This document shows positions 6,927-14,583 of a stretch of 16,709 bases of DNA, piece by piece. Each line of letters opens with the position of its first letter. Positions within the stretch are counted from its first letter, which is position 1. The translations under genes and the position numbers were made by a program. Source of the stretch: Acidimicrobiia bacterium (GTDB lineage: Bacteria > Actinomycetota > Acidimicrobiia > UBA5794 > JAOTWH01); NCBI GenBank assembly GCA_029863035.1, contig JAOTWH010000026.1:1-16709 (forward strand). Reading direction: 5' to 3'. The notes beneath the pieces were generated by a model, which was not told the DNA's origin, did no database searches, and was given only the letters and a program-made list of their open reading frames with translations.

Positions 6927-9067
6927 GAGCCGAAGCGGCGGAGTCGCAGGCTGTTGCCGACAACCGAAACGCTGGAGAGGGCCATCGCCAGAGCAGCGAT
7001 AGCCGGGTTGAGCAAGCCGGCAGCGGCAACAGGAATAGCCACAACGTTGTAGCCAAAAGCCCAGAACAGGTTCTGCCGGATCGTTCGGAATGTTGCCTGG
7101 GCCAGTCGCAGACCAGCGGAGGCGGCTAGCGGATCGCCCGACATCAGAACGACGTCACCAGCGTCGATTGCCACATCGGTGCCAGTTCCCACCGCCATGC
7201 CGACATCCGCCTGGGTAAGGGCAGGAGCGTCGTTGATGCCATCCCCTACGAACGCGACCACGCTCCCGGACTGTTGGAGTCGGCGGACCTCTGCGGCCTT
7301 GGCTGCCGGCATGACCTCTGCCATCACCCTCCTGATGCCGAGCTGATGGGCGATCGCTTCTGCAGTTCGTCTGTTGTCTCCGGTCATCAGTGCCACCGTG
7401 GCGCCGGCACCATGGATGGAATCAACTGCTTCCACCGCCGAAGGGCGCACCGTGTCGGCCACCGAGAGGGCCCCCTTCACTTCGCCGTCCCACCCCGCCA
7501 AGAAAGCCGTTTCTCCAAGACCCTCCATCGTCTCGGCTGCCTCCAGATATCGATCGGGGATGAAGAAGCCTCGATCCGCCAACAACTTGGCCTTGCCGGC
7601 CACCACATCGGAGCCATCCACCTTCCCGGTGGCGCCCAAGCCGGGCAGTGCGGTGAAGTCGGTAACTGCGCCCAGGGTGATCTCGCGTTGCTCGGCTCCC
7701 AATGCGACGGCGCGGGCCACCGGGTGCTCGCTCGCCGCCTCCAAGCTCCCGATCAGGTAGAGGAAACGGGCTTCGTCTTGGTCGGTCACGACCTGAGCCA
7801 GAGTCATCACACCCTCCGTGAGGGTTCCGGTCTTGTCGAACACGACGGCGTCGATGCGACGGGACTGTTCGAAGACAGCAGCGTTCTTGAACAGAACACC
7901 CAGCTCGGCCCCTCGCCCGCTGCCCACCATGATGGCGGTAGGGGTGGCAAGGCCCAGTGCACACGGACAAGCGATGATCATCACGGCCACGGAGTTGCGC
8001 AGGGCGGTAGCCACGCTCCCGTCAACCAGTAGCCAAACTACGAACGTCGCCACGGCGATGGCGATCACCGCTGGGACGAAGACAGCAGACACCCGATCTG
8101 CCAAGCGCTGCACCGGGGCCTTGGTGGCCTGAGCGTCCTCGACCAGTCGCACGATCTGGGCCAGGGCGGTGTCGGCTCCGATGCTGGTCGCTTCGACCAC
8201 CAGCCGGCCATGCTGGTTGACCGTGGCGCCGAGTACCTCATCGCCAACGATCTTGTCGATCGGAACCGATTCGCCAGTCAGCATCGACTCATCAACGGAC
8301 GAGACGCCCTCGGCGATTCGCCCGTCGGTGGGGATCTTTTCACCTGGTCGCACAACCATCAGGTCTCCGGCCGTGACCTCTTCTATCGGAACCAAGACCT
8401 CAGCGCCGTCGCGGAGCAATGTGGCGTCCTTGGCACCCAACTCGAGCAGTGCACCGATGGCGTCGGTGGCCCGCCCCTTGGCCCTGGCCTCGAAGTAGCG
8501 GCCGGCGAGGATGAATGTGACGATGACCCCGGCGGTCTCGAAGAACACTGGTTCGTCGCTGAAGAAGGCCCATACCGAGTACCAATAAGCAGCCAATGTC
8601 CCTATGGACACCAGTGAGTCCATGTTCGCCGAGAAGCTGCGGACCAGCTTCCCGGCCATGCGATGGAACTGCCAACCGAAGACGAAGACCACAGGTGTGG
8701 CCAAAGCCCACTGCGTCGCTCGGGAGGCAGTGCCGTCCCACAGCATGGCGATGAGGAACAGCGGGATAGTCAGCGTGGCGGCGGCCGCCAGGTTATTCCG
8801 CTGGTATCTGGTCTCCTTGGCGTATCGCTCGACAGGTGTCATCCGGTCTTGGTCGGTGGATGGGGCGATGTCGTAGCCGATCTTCTGGACCGCTTGGCGC
8901 AAAGCCGTTAGGTCGGCTGTGTCGGAGAGCACCACACGGGCACCGTGACCGGCAAAGTTGACTGCTGCCTCTTCGACGCCTTCTTGGCGCCCCAGGACGC
9001 GTTCCACCCTCTGCGCGCAAGAGGCACAGGTCATGCCGTCGACGTCGAGGTGAATGGTCTCGGACAT
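6923..9067 (-). CDS. copA: Copper-translocating P1B-type ATPase (CopA)
   Basis: This 714-residue inner-membrane pump exports Cu(I) with ATP. It has one N-terminal heavy-metal domain (GMTCASC, Cys14/Cys17), an actuator loop TGES (264-267), the membrane metal site CPC (367-369), the phosphorylated Asp411 in DKTGTLT, the nucleotide-domain SEHPV (446-450), [12 protein letters not shown] near 561, and the hinge [10 protein letters not shown] (608-617). Tyr673-Asn674 and Met696-xx-Ser-Ser in the last two membrane helices fit the Cu(I)-specific P1B-1 class. The length is near normal for a single-HMA CopA. The ATG at 9067 follows the copZ stop with no gap, so it is third in the csoR-copZ-copA operon and should be derepressed by copper. 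Its stop overlaps that of the convergent membrane protein gene. Confidence 0.96.
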   Translation of the reverse strand: MSETIHLDVDGMTCASCAQRVERVLGRQEGVEEAAVNFAGHGARVVLSDTADLTALRQAVQKIGYDIAPSTDQDRMTPVERYAKETRYQRNNLAAAATLTIPLFLIAMLWDGTASRATQWALATPVVFVFGWQFHRMAGKLVRSFSANMDSLVSIGTLAAYWYSVWAFFSDEPVFFETAGVIVTFILAGRYFEARAKGRATDAIGALLELGAKDATLLRDGAEVLVPIEEVTAGDLMVVRPGEKIPTDGRIAEGVSSVDESMLTGESVPIDKIVGDEVLGATVNQHGRLVVEATSIGADTALAQIVRLVEDAQATKAPVQRLADRVSAVFVPAVIAIAVATFVVWLLVDGSVATALRNSVAVMIIACPCALGLATPTAIMVGSGRGAELGVLFKNAAVFEQSRRIDAVVFDKTGTLTEGVMTLAQVVTDQDEARFLYLIGSLEAASEHPVARAVALGAEQREITLGAVTDFTALPGLGATGKVDGSDVVAGKAKLLADRGFFIPDRYLEAAETMEGLGETAFLAGWDGEVKGALSVADTVRPSAVEAVDSIHGAGATVALMTGDNRRTAEAIAHQLGIRRVMAEVMPAAKAAEVRRLQQSGSVVAFVGDGINDAPALTQADVGMAVGTGTDVAIDAGDVVLMSGDPLAASAGLRLAQATFRTIRQNLFWAFGYNVVAIPVAAAGLLNPAIAALAMALSSVSVVGNSLRLRRFGS

Positions 9068-9280
9068 CTAGCTCTGGGCGGGCACCTCGTAGCCCTGCTC
9101 CTCTATGGCGCCGATGATGTCGTTGACTTCGGTCTGGGAGTCATCGAACGACACGTCGACGCGGCGACCATCTATGTCGACCTCGACATGTTCGACGCCG
9201 GTGATAGCGGCGACGGCCCCTTCGATAGAGGACTTGCAGTGATCGCAATGGATCTCGGGCACGTTGATCTGTGTTTCCAT
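9068..9280 (-). CDS. copZ: CopZ-like copper chaperone (heavy-metal-associated domain)
   Basis: This 70-residue cytosolic protein is one ferredoxin-like HMA domain: METQINVPEI followed by the Cu(I) site HCDHCKSS (Cys12, Cys15), GVEHVEVDIDGRRVDVSFDD, and the C-terminal EQGYEV. It should bind Cu(I) and hand it to the CopA N-terminal domain and to CsoR. The usual MTCxxC is IHCDHC here; the histidine before the first Cys is common in actinobacterial CopZ proteins. An AGGAAG Shine-Dalgarno precedes the ATG in the 10-base gap after csoR, and its stop abuts the copA start, so translation of the two is likely coupled. Confidence 0.92.
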   Translation of the reverse strand: METQINVPEIHCDHCKSSIEGAVAAITGVEHVEVDIDGRRVDVSFDDSQTEVNDIIGAIEEQGYEVPAQS

Positions 9281-9290
9281 ATTTCTTCCT

Positions 9291-9575
9291 TTAGCGCTTG
9301 GGGCCGGTGACTGTTGGCGTGTACTTCAGTGTCTCGAGCAGCTCGTCGACGATCTGGCCGGAGCGGCCTTCGGCAACCGCATCTAACACGCAGGTCTCGA
9401 CATGGTTCTGCAGCAGTATTCGATTCACCTTTTCGAGTGAACCTTGCAGAGCGGAGACCTGTTTCATCACGTCGGGGCAGTATCGCTCTTCCTCGACCAT
9501 ATCGATGACCGCGTCGAGATGGCCCCGCACTGTCTTCAGCCTGTTCAGAGAGGTCTTCTTGTATTCGGGCTTCAT
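9291..9575 (-). CDS. csoR: CsoR-family copper-sensing transcriptional repressor
   Basis: This 94-residue all-helical regulator has the full Cu(I) site of the CsoR family: Cys33 (YCPDVMKQVSALQ), His58 and Cys62 (LLQNHVETCV). The RLKTVRGHLDAVIDMV helix at about 12-27 is also typical. The apo tetramer binds DNA in GC-rich inverted repeats and Cu(I) releases it. Retention of Cys-His-Cys argues against the RcnR/FrmR branches. It is the first gene of the operon and probably represses its own promoter through the inverted repeat at 9608-9626. A GGAG (9585-9582) precedes the ATG by 6 nt. Confidence 0.95.
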   Translation of the reverse strand: MKPEYKKTSLNRLKTVRGHLDAVIDMVEEERYCPDVMKQVSALQGSLEKVNRILLQNHVETCVLDAVAEGRSGQIVDELLETLKYTPTVTGPKR

Positions 9576-9602
9576 GTGTTGCTCCGCTGGCAGCTGCTTA
9601 TG

Positions 9603-9608
9603 ACCCTA
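9603..9608 (-). promoter_or_regulatory. Candidate -10 element (TAGGGT) of the csoR-copZ-copA promoter
   Basis: TAGGGT on the minus strand lies about 27 nt before the csoR ATG and abuts the CsoR-type inverted repeat. This leaves a leader with a Shine-Dalgarno, unlike the leaderless promoters nearby. A possible -35 (TTTCAG) sits 18 nt further upstream, which would place the operator between the two boxes. Confidence 0.5.
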
Positions 9609-9626
9609 CCCCACCAGGGGTGGGGT
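9608..9626. promoter_or_regulatory. CsoR operator: 8-bp perfect inverted repeat ACCCCACC-AGG-GGTGGGGT
   Basis: ACCCCACC (9608-9615) and GGTGGGGT (9619-9626) are perfect inverted repeats separated by 3 bases. Known CsoR operators are similar C-run/G-run palindromes, so autorepression is expected. It sits upstream of csoR, overlapping the end of the candidate -10. The divergent cbs promoter is about 70 bp away and is probably outside direct control. Confidence 0.75.
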
Positions 9627-9696
9627 CTGAAACAACAACATACCAGTGACCGGGATGTGCTGTCAAGGGCCAGCGGGCCGGAATCGTTGTCTCGCC

Positions 9697-9702
9697 TAGC
9701 CT
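9697..9702 (+). promoter_or_regulatory. Candidate -10 element (TAGCCT) for the cbs-metB operon
   Basis: TAGCCT ends 7 nt before the GTG at 9710, and no Shine-Dalgarno is present. The spacing suits a leaderless mRNA beginning at the GTG. Confidence 0.45.
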
Positions 9703-9709
9703 GGCGTCC

Positions 9710-10660
9710 GTGGAGATACACGACGACATCGTGTCCGCCATCGGGGACACTCCAATGGTGCGACTCGCTCGGCTCCAACCTGCGGGCAACCTCGTTGGCA
9801 AGGTCGAATCGCTCAACCCGGGCGGCTCCATCAAGGACCGCATCGGCATCGCCATGATCGAAAGGGCCGAGGCCGAGGGCCTGTTGCAGCCGGGCAGCAC
9901 CATCGTCGAGCCCACATCGGGCAACACGGGCGTTGGCTTGGCGATGGCGGCCCGCCTCAAGGGATACAAGCTCATCTGCACCATGGCAGACAAGCAATCC
10001 AAGGAAAAGCAAGATCTGCTGCGTGCTTACGGAGCAGAAGTGGTGGTGTGCCCAAGCGACGTGCCGCCTGACGACCCCCGCTCGTATTACCGCGTTGCCG
10101 AACAGATCGCCGCCGACACCCCTGGTGCCTATCGGCCAGATCAGTACTCCAACCCGGCCAATCCGGAGGCTCACTATCGCACCACTGGCCCCGAGATCTG
10201 GCGCCAGACCGAAGGTCAAGTGAATGTCTTGGTGGTGGGCCTCGGCACCGGAGGAACGGTTAGCGGCACTGCTCGCTACCTCAAGGAGCAAAACCCAGAT
10301 GTTGATGTGGTGGGAGTGGACCCACAGGGGTCGATCTTCACCGCGGCCACCGACGACGATGTTCATCAGTATCTCACCGAGGGGGTTGGTGAAGACTTCT
10401 GGCCTGCCACCTTCGACCGCTCAGTGGTCGATAGCTACGTCAAGGTGACAGACAGCGAAGCTTTCGCCATGACCCGCCGCTTGGCCGAGGTGGAAGGCTT
10501 GTTGGTTGGTGAATCCTGCGGCATGGCTGCCCACGCTGCACTGGCCGTGGCGGTTGATCGTCCGGATGATCTGGTGGTGGTGATTCTTCCGGACACGGGC
10601 CGCAATTACCTTGGCAAGGTCTTCAACGACGACTGGATGAGGGAGCACGGGTTTGGCTGA
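9710..10660 (+). CDS. Cystathionine beta-synthase-type PLP enzyme without C-terminal CBS domains
   Basis: This 316-residue cytosolic fold-type-II PLP enzyme has the PLP lysine Lys42 (NPGGSIKDR), the substrate loop TSGNTG (69-74), the phosphate loop GTGGT (179-183) and Ser269 (GESCG). Segments such as [42 protein letters not shown] and KVFNDDWM closely follow actinobacterial cystathionine beta-synthase (Rv1077-like) and not CysK. It would condense serine with homocysteine to cystathionine. Rv1077-like proteins carry about 140 more residues with a CBS-domain pair; this one ends at the catalytic domain, so that regulation is absent. Cysteine synthase activity cannot be excluded. The start is GTG, probably leaderless. 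It overlaps the next gene by 8 nt, forming a transsulfuration operon. Confidence 0.85.
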   Translation: MEIHDDIVSAIGDTPMVRLARLQPAGNLVGKVESLNPGGSIKDRIGIAMIERAEAEGLLQPGSTIVEPTSGNTGVGLAMAARLKGYKLICTMADKQSKEKQDLLRAYGAEVVVCPSDVPPDDPRSYYRVAEQIAADTPGAYRPDQYSNPANPEAHYRTTGPEIWRQTEGQVNVLVVGLGTGGTVSGTARYLKEQNPDVDVVGVDPQGSIFTAATDDDVHQYLTEGVGEDFWPATFDRSVVDSYVKVTDSEAFAMTRRLAEVEGLLVGESCGMAAHAALAVAVDRPDDLVVVILPDTGRNYLGKVFNDDWMREHGFG

Positions 10661-11794
10661 GCGTCATTTCGAAACCGAGGCCATTCACGCCGGACAAGAA
10701 CCCGATCCAACCACGGGCGCCGTGATAGTGCCCATATATGCCACCGCGACCTACGCCCAGGATGCCCCGGCGATCACAAAGGCTTCGAGTACTCGCGCAC
10801 CGACAACCCAACTCGCCACGCTCTGGAGCAAGTTCTCGCAACGTTGAGTGGAGCGGGCGGTGGCGGAGCGATCGCTGCTGCCTCGGGGCTGGCGGCCACG
10901 ACCTTGGTCGGTTACCTGTTAGAACCTGGTGACCATGTTGTGATCCCTAACGATGCCTACGGAGGAACCCATCGTTTCTTCACTCAGGTGGCGGGACGCC
11001 AGCAAGGCATCGAGTGGTCGGTGGCCGACCTAACCCATGTCGATGGCCTCGAACGGGCGATGCGTCCCGAAACGAAGTTGGTGTGGGTGGAAACCCCCAC
11101 CAATCCCTTCTTGCGCATCGTCGACATCGCGGCGGTCGTTGCCACCGCTCATGACGGTGGCGCGTTGGTTTGCGTCGACAACACATTCGCCACGCCCTAT
11201 CTGCAGCGTCCCCTGGAACTGGGAGCCGACCTTGAATTGCATTCCACCACCAAGTACATGGGGGGACACTCCGACCTGATCGGAGGCGCCGTTATCACGT
11301 CCGACGTAGAGCTCACCGAAAGGCTGCACTTCCTGCAGAACGCGTTGGGTCCGGTTCCTGGACCGTTCGATGCCTACTTGGTCTTGCGAGGACTGAAGAC
11401 GTTGGCACTGCGGATGGAGAAACATTCCGCCAATGCGGTGACCATCGCGGAGTTCCTGGCCGGCGATGACCGGGTTGCCGAGGTCTTCTACCCCGGTCTC
11501 GAGTCGCATCCCGGCCATGCATTGGCTGCGCGCCAGATGGCGGCTTTCGGGGGCATGGTCACCTTCCGATCGGCCATGGGAGCCGATGGAGCAAACAAGG
11601 TGGCTTCGTCCACGGAGCTCTTCGTCCTTGCCGAGAGCCTGGGGGCAGTCGAGTCCCTCATAGAAGTCCCGGCCATCATGACTCACGCCTCGGTGGCGGG
11701 TACGGAACTCGAGGTGCCCCCAGACGTGGTTCGGCTCTCGGTGGGCATCGAGCATGTCGACGACCTGATCGCCGATCTCGACCAGGCTCTCTAG
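10653..11794 (+). pseudogene. metB: Cystathionine gamma-synthase / gamma-lyase (Cys/Met metabolism PLP enzyme), -1 frameshift near 10768
   Basis: The enzyme makes cystathionine from an activated homoserine ester or, as gamma-lyase, cleaves it to cysteine. The first frame (TTG at 10653) gives [20 protein letters not shown] and [12 protein letters not shown]. The family match then moves to another frame with [52 protein letters not shown] and the PLP lysine block HSTTKYMGGHSDLIGGAV, and ends in LSVGIEHVDDLIADL. One extra base in CCCCGG (10765-10770), giving Pro-Gly-Asp-His, restores a 380-residue protein of normal family length. As read, the second part would start at a TTG at 10844 and be non-functional. 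The TTG start overlaps cbs by 8 nt and has GAGGGAG upstream. Gamma-synthase and gamma-lyase cannot be told apart by eye; pairing with cbs favours reverse transsulfuration. Confidence 0.87.
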
Positions 11795-12960
11795 TGAGGC
11801 GCTTGGGGGTGGTGATCGCGGCGACGGCGATGATGCTGGCGGCATGCAGCGACTCGGGTTCCTCAGACCCCAGCGTTGCTCCCGGGACCGAGGCAACCAC
11901 CACCACCCGGGCGCCCGTGCCCTCCACTACCAGGCCGGTGTTGCCGACCGCGACCACCCAGCCCCCGGCGGTGACCACCACCACTCAGCCAGCGGTGGAA
12001 GCTCGAGTTGAAGTTGAGATCGTCGAAGAGACCTACACCGATCCGGATATCGATGTTGTGTTCAACTCTGTTGAGCTGGTGGGGATCGCCAACGCCGACG
12101 TCGAAGCGCGCATCAATGCCCGCATTGTCGAACTGGTGAGGTCAACCGTGGACGCGTTCGTGCTCGACGTTCAGCAGAACGGCGTCAGCGATCCCCAGGC
12201 GGAGCAATCGAGCTCGATTGGCTTGTTCGCCATGGTGAGGCTCCTGAACGAAGAGGTACTCAGTCTGCGCTTCGATGAGGGCACCTATTACCAGGGTGCA
12301 GCCAATGGCTCGTCGTCGGTGAAGACACTCAACTTCGACCTGGCAACCGGTGACGAACTGGCCATCGAGGACATCTTCCAGGGCACGGAGTTCGCTTTCG
12401 CCCTCGACTTCCTGGCCCGCCAGGAGCTGGTCGACCGCTACTACCAAGGAGATCCCACCCAGCTCGATGCCTGGCTGGGCCCAGACGATCTGGCTGTCAA
12501 TTTCGACAACTGGGCCATCTCGTCCTTCGCGTTCGAGATGGCGTTCGATGAGTTCGAGGTAGGCCCGGGGTTTCTCGGTGCGCCTACCGCGGTGATTCCG
12601 CTCTCAGCCATTGGGGTTTATGTCAACCCCGAAGGCCCTGCTGGACGATTACTCGAAGGAGCCGGCGACGTGGAGTCGGTGTGTTCCGTATATCAGCAGT
12701 ATCAGGACGCAACGACGGTCATCTTTACCTCGGAACAGGGCTCAATCGACCAACAAGAGGCCTTGGTGGTGGAGGCGGCGGCAGCAGAAGAATTGAAGCG
12801 GTTGGATCCTGGAGTGGTGGCTGCCCTGGATGTGCTGCTCCAATGGTCCCAGGACTATTCCAGCGGGCTGGCCGATCCTGGGGAACAAGGGCGGGAGGCC
12901 ATCGAGGCTGCCAACGACATCTTGATCGCCGCGTTCGGCAACCTGGGTTGCGGCATCTAG
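11794..12960 (+). CDS. Lipoprotein with Thr/Pro linker and RsiV/DUF3298-like domain
   Basis: The 388-residue protein starts with a lipoprotein signal peptide, MRRLGVVIAATAMMLAAC, with lipobox LAAC and Cys18 as the lipid anchor. A low-complexity linker follows (about 30-68, rich in TTTT and Pro). The rest resembles the DUF4163/DUF3298 (RsiV, PdaC) arrangement: strands near VEIVEETYTDPDIDVVF, a helix RINARIVELVRSTVDAF, the LSLRFDEGTYYQGAANGSSSVKTLNFDL segment, and FDLATGDELAIEDIF before a helical region. The C-terminus after about 310 is helical and ends GNLGCGI. It probably sits on the outer face of the membrane. The GTG overlaps the metB TAG by one base (TAGTG), so it is co-transcribed with the transsulfuration genes, with no obvious link in function. 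The domain call is a recollection of pattern, not a search. Confidence 0.72.
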   Translation: MRRLGVVIAATAMMLAACSDSGSSDPSVAPGTEATTTTRAPVPSTTRPVLPTATTQPPAVTTTTQPAVEARVEVEIVEETYTDPDIDVVFNSVELVGIANADVEARINARIVELVRSTVDAFVLDVQQNGVSDPQAEQSSSIGLFAMVRLLNEEVLSLRFDEGTYYQGAANGSSSVKTLNFDLATGDELAIEDIFQGTEFAFALDFLARQELVDRYYQGDPTQLDAWLGPDDLAVNFDNWAISSFAFEMAFDEFEVGPGFLGAPTAVIPLSAIGVYVNPEGPAGRLLEGAGDVESVCSVYQQYQDATTVIFTSEQGSIDQQEALVVEAAAAEELKRLDPGVVAALDVLLQWSQDYSSGLADPGEQGREAIEAANDILIAAFGNLGCGI

Positions 12961-13463
12961 TGGGAGTAGGACTTCTCCCCGGCTTCGATCGGTATCTGTA
13001 GCCAGTTCTCTGCAGGCGGCAGCGGGCATGAGTAGGCGTCGTTGTAAACACACAGCGGGTTGTAGGCGTAGTTGAAGTCGATGGTCACCGTGCCGTCGTC
13101 GTTGGGCTCGACGTCCAGATAGCGCCCGGCGCCGTAGGTGTCCTTGCCCGACGTTTCATCGCGGAAGGGGACGAAATAGCCAGCGTGCCCGGTGTCGTAC
13201 AGGGCTAGGGAGTTCTGCTGGCCCCCCGCTTCGAACTCAACGGTGGCGGCTCGCCGATACACGCGTTGTTGCTCGTCCGTGGTGTCGATGGTGAGCTCGG
13301 CACCGTCCGATTCCTTGACAACGAGGTCGAGGACCAAATCCGGGTCGGCGTCGTAATAGTTGAGGCCACTGAAATCGTGCCTGTCCTCATGGGGTATCGG
13401 GCTGTCGTGACTCTGCTTGAAGTAGTCGTCTTTGTCTGCGCGATGTTGCGCCAGTGCGTCCAT
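12957..13463 (-). CDS. DUF1684 domain-containing protein
   Basis: This 168-residue cytosolic protein has the DUF1684 hallmarks: an early RADKDDYFKQSHDSPIPHED, RRAATVEFEAGGQQNSLALY near 70, a FVPFRDETSGKDTYGAGRYLDVE block (about 95-117), and the C-terminal DFNYAYNPLCVYNDAYSCP followed by PPAENWLQIPIEAGEKSY. The family has a barrel-like fold with conserved Asn/Cys residues; its biochemical role is not established, and I do not assign one. It lies 35 nt after the lipoprotein gene on the same strand. The start has no strong Shine-Dalgarno. Its TAG and that of the convergent lipoprotein at 11794 overlap at CTAG (12957-12960). Confidence 0.88.
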   Translation of the reverse strand: MDALAQHRADKDDYFKQSHDSPIPHEDRHDFSGLNYYDADPDLVLDLVVKESDGAELTIDTTDEQQRVYRRAATVEFEAGGQQNSLALYDTGHAGYFVPFRDETSGKDTYGAGRYLDVEPNDDGTVTIDFNYAYNPLCVYNDAYSCPLPPAENWLQIPIEAGEKSYSH

Positions 13464-13498
13464 GGCCGGCTCAACGCCGCGGGCGGCGGGGAGATTCC

Positions 13499-14149
13499 CT
13501 ACTCGAATTCGCAGAGGATGATCTGGCCCTGGCCCAGAAGGCAGTCGATTTCGATGCCTTGCTCGATCTCAAAGGTCAGCAGGTCGCCCGCCACCTCGAA
13601 GGCCAGCGGTCTGGCGGCATCGGGCGCCGGTTCCCACGGCTCGAATTGGGCAATCACGTTGGTCCAAGCAACGGCGCTGGCAGCGTCGCGATCGCCTGCA
13701 CTCAAGGCCTGGGTCAGCACCTGGGCTGCCTCCTGGTCCGTCGCCGTTGGCGAGACCTCCGAGTGGTAGACGTCTTCGCACGCTGGTATCAGGGTGGCGG
13801 AGAGCAGATCGGTTGCAGCGCGTACCTCGAGTATCGGCCCGGTTCCGTCCCGAAGGGTGAGGATCGCAGCAGTCAGTTCGGCGTTATCGACCGAGGCGAA
13901 GAGGTCGGCCAAAGCCGCGTTCAGCGCGACTCCGTCTTGAGCTCTGAGGAACTCCAGATAAGCCGCACAGGAATCCGATGAAACCTCGAGCGGCGCGGTC
14001 GTGCTTGGCGGCGCGGTGGCGCCTGGCGTCTCGGGCGCCGATGTCGCGGTGTCATCTGCCGAGGTGCTGCCGCCGCAGGCCGTAGCCACCAACGCGATCG
14101 TTGCCAGAGCTCTCCCCAACACCGCTCGCTTAGCTTTCCTCGGCGGCAT
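13499..14149 (-). CDS. Putative lipoprotein of unknown function
   Basis: I do not recognise the mature domain. The ATG at 14149 begins MPPRKAKRAVLGRALATIAL and leads into VATAC, a lipobox-like site with Cys25 as the anchor. A GGSTSADD...TTAP linker follows to about residue 54. The remainder (about 160 residues, mostly helical) has Cys residues near CAAYLEFLR, IPACEDVYHS and EIDCLL...ILCEFE that could form disulfides outside the membrane. An in-frame start at 14269 would put 40 unlikely basic residues before the signal peptide and lie deep inside the upstream gene, so the shorter start is preferred. It overlaps the 3' end of the PPOX gene by 20 nt and precedes the DUF1684 gene; the three probably form one operon. 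Confidence 0.7.
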   Translation of the reverse strand: MPPRKAKRAVLGRALATIALVATACGGSTSADDTATSAPETPGATAPPSTTAPLEVSSDSCAAYLEFLRAQDGVALNAALADLFASVDNAELTAAILTLRDGTGPILEVRAATDLLSATLIPACEDVYHSEVSPTATDQEAAQVLTQALSAGDRDAASAVAWTNVIAQFEPWEPAPDAARPLAFEVAGDLLTFEIEQGIEIDCLLGQGQIILCEFE

Positions 14150-14528
14150 AGCCGCCGATGCTCTCGATCTCGACGACGAGCATGACCCTGACAGAACCGG
14201 CCGGGATCGAAAAGTCCTTTCCCTTGTACTTGTTGGAGAGCGCATGGATATGGTCTTCGGCCCCTTCATGGCGGAACTCGATGACTTTGCCTCTCATCGC
14301 AGCGTTGAGGTAGGGCTTCGATTCGTCGTAAATGGAGATGGCGACGCGGGGATCGTTGCGCAGGTTGGTCGGCTTGACCCGGCCCTCCACCGTGTTGAAT
14401 CGAACATGATCGCCCTCGCGGTCCACCCACATCATGGTTGCCTGCGGCGAACCGTCTTCCATGATCGTGGCCAGGTGAGCGAAATTGGCACCGTCAAGCA
14501 TGGCTTTGATGTTGTCTGGTAGTTCCAA
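14130..14528 (-). CDS. PPOX-class (pyridoxamine 5'-phosphate oxidase-fold) protein, likely F420-dependent
   Basis: The 132-residue protein has a split-barrel flavin/F420 fold: MELPDNIKAMLDGANFAHLATI, then DGSPQATMMWVDREGDHVRFNT, EGRVKPTNLRNDPRVAISIYD and a C-terminal half with YKGKDF. The GRxKxxNLRxDPRV motif is typical of the actinobacterial FDOR-B group (Rv1155-like), which uses reduced F420; substrates vary from heme breakdown products to xenobiotics, so none is assigned. The TTG at 14528 is chosen because GGAG (14538-14535) lies 6 nt upstream and the protein then has the usual family length; a longer frame to 14639 would run across the divergent SDR promoter. Its 3' end contains the start of the next lipoprotein gene. 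Confidence 0.85.
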   Translation of the reverse strand: MELPDNIKAMLDGANFAHLATIMEDGSPQATMMWVDREGDHVRFNTVEGRVKPTNLRNDPRVAISIYDESKPYLNAAMRGKVIEFRHEGAEDHIHALSNKYKGKDFSIPAGSVRVMLVVEIESIGGYAAEES

Positions 14529-14571
14529 GTGAATCTCCGTGGGAGCCAAGGAGCCTACGAGCCGCAGCCCA

Positions 14572-14577
14572 TAAACT
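14572..14577 (+). promoter_or_regulatory. Candidate -10 element (TAAACT) for the SDR gene
   Basis: TAAACT ends 6 nt before the ATG at 14584. No Shine-Dalgarno is present, so the transcript is probably leaderless. The ten bases TAAACTCGCC are identical to those before the CDF gene at 1020. Confidence 0.5.
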
Positions 14578-14583
14578 CGCCTG

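Noticed and set aside
6923..9575. Copper operon as a recently acquired island
   Set aside because: No mobile genes, repeats or composition break at its edges; promoters and codon use look like the neighbours.
9572..10366. Minus-strand frame of 264 residues
   Set aside because: Antisense to cbs and crosses the csoR promoter and operator; no recognisable motifs.
11030..11896. Minus-strand frame of 288 residues
   Set aside because: Antisense to the metB gene, whose frame holds the PLP lysine and all conserved blocks.
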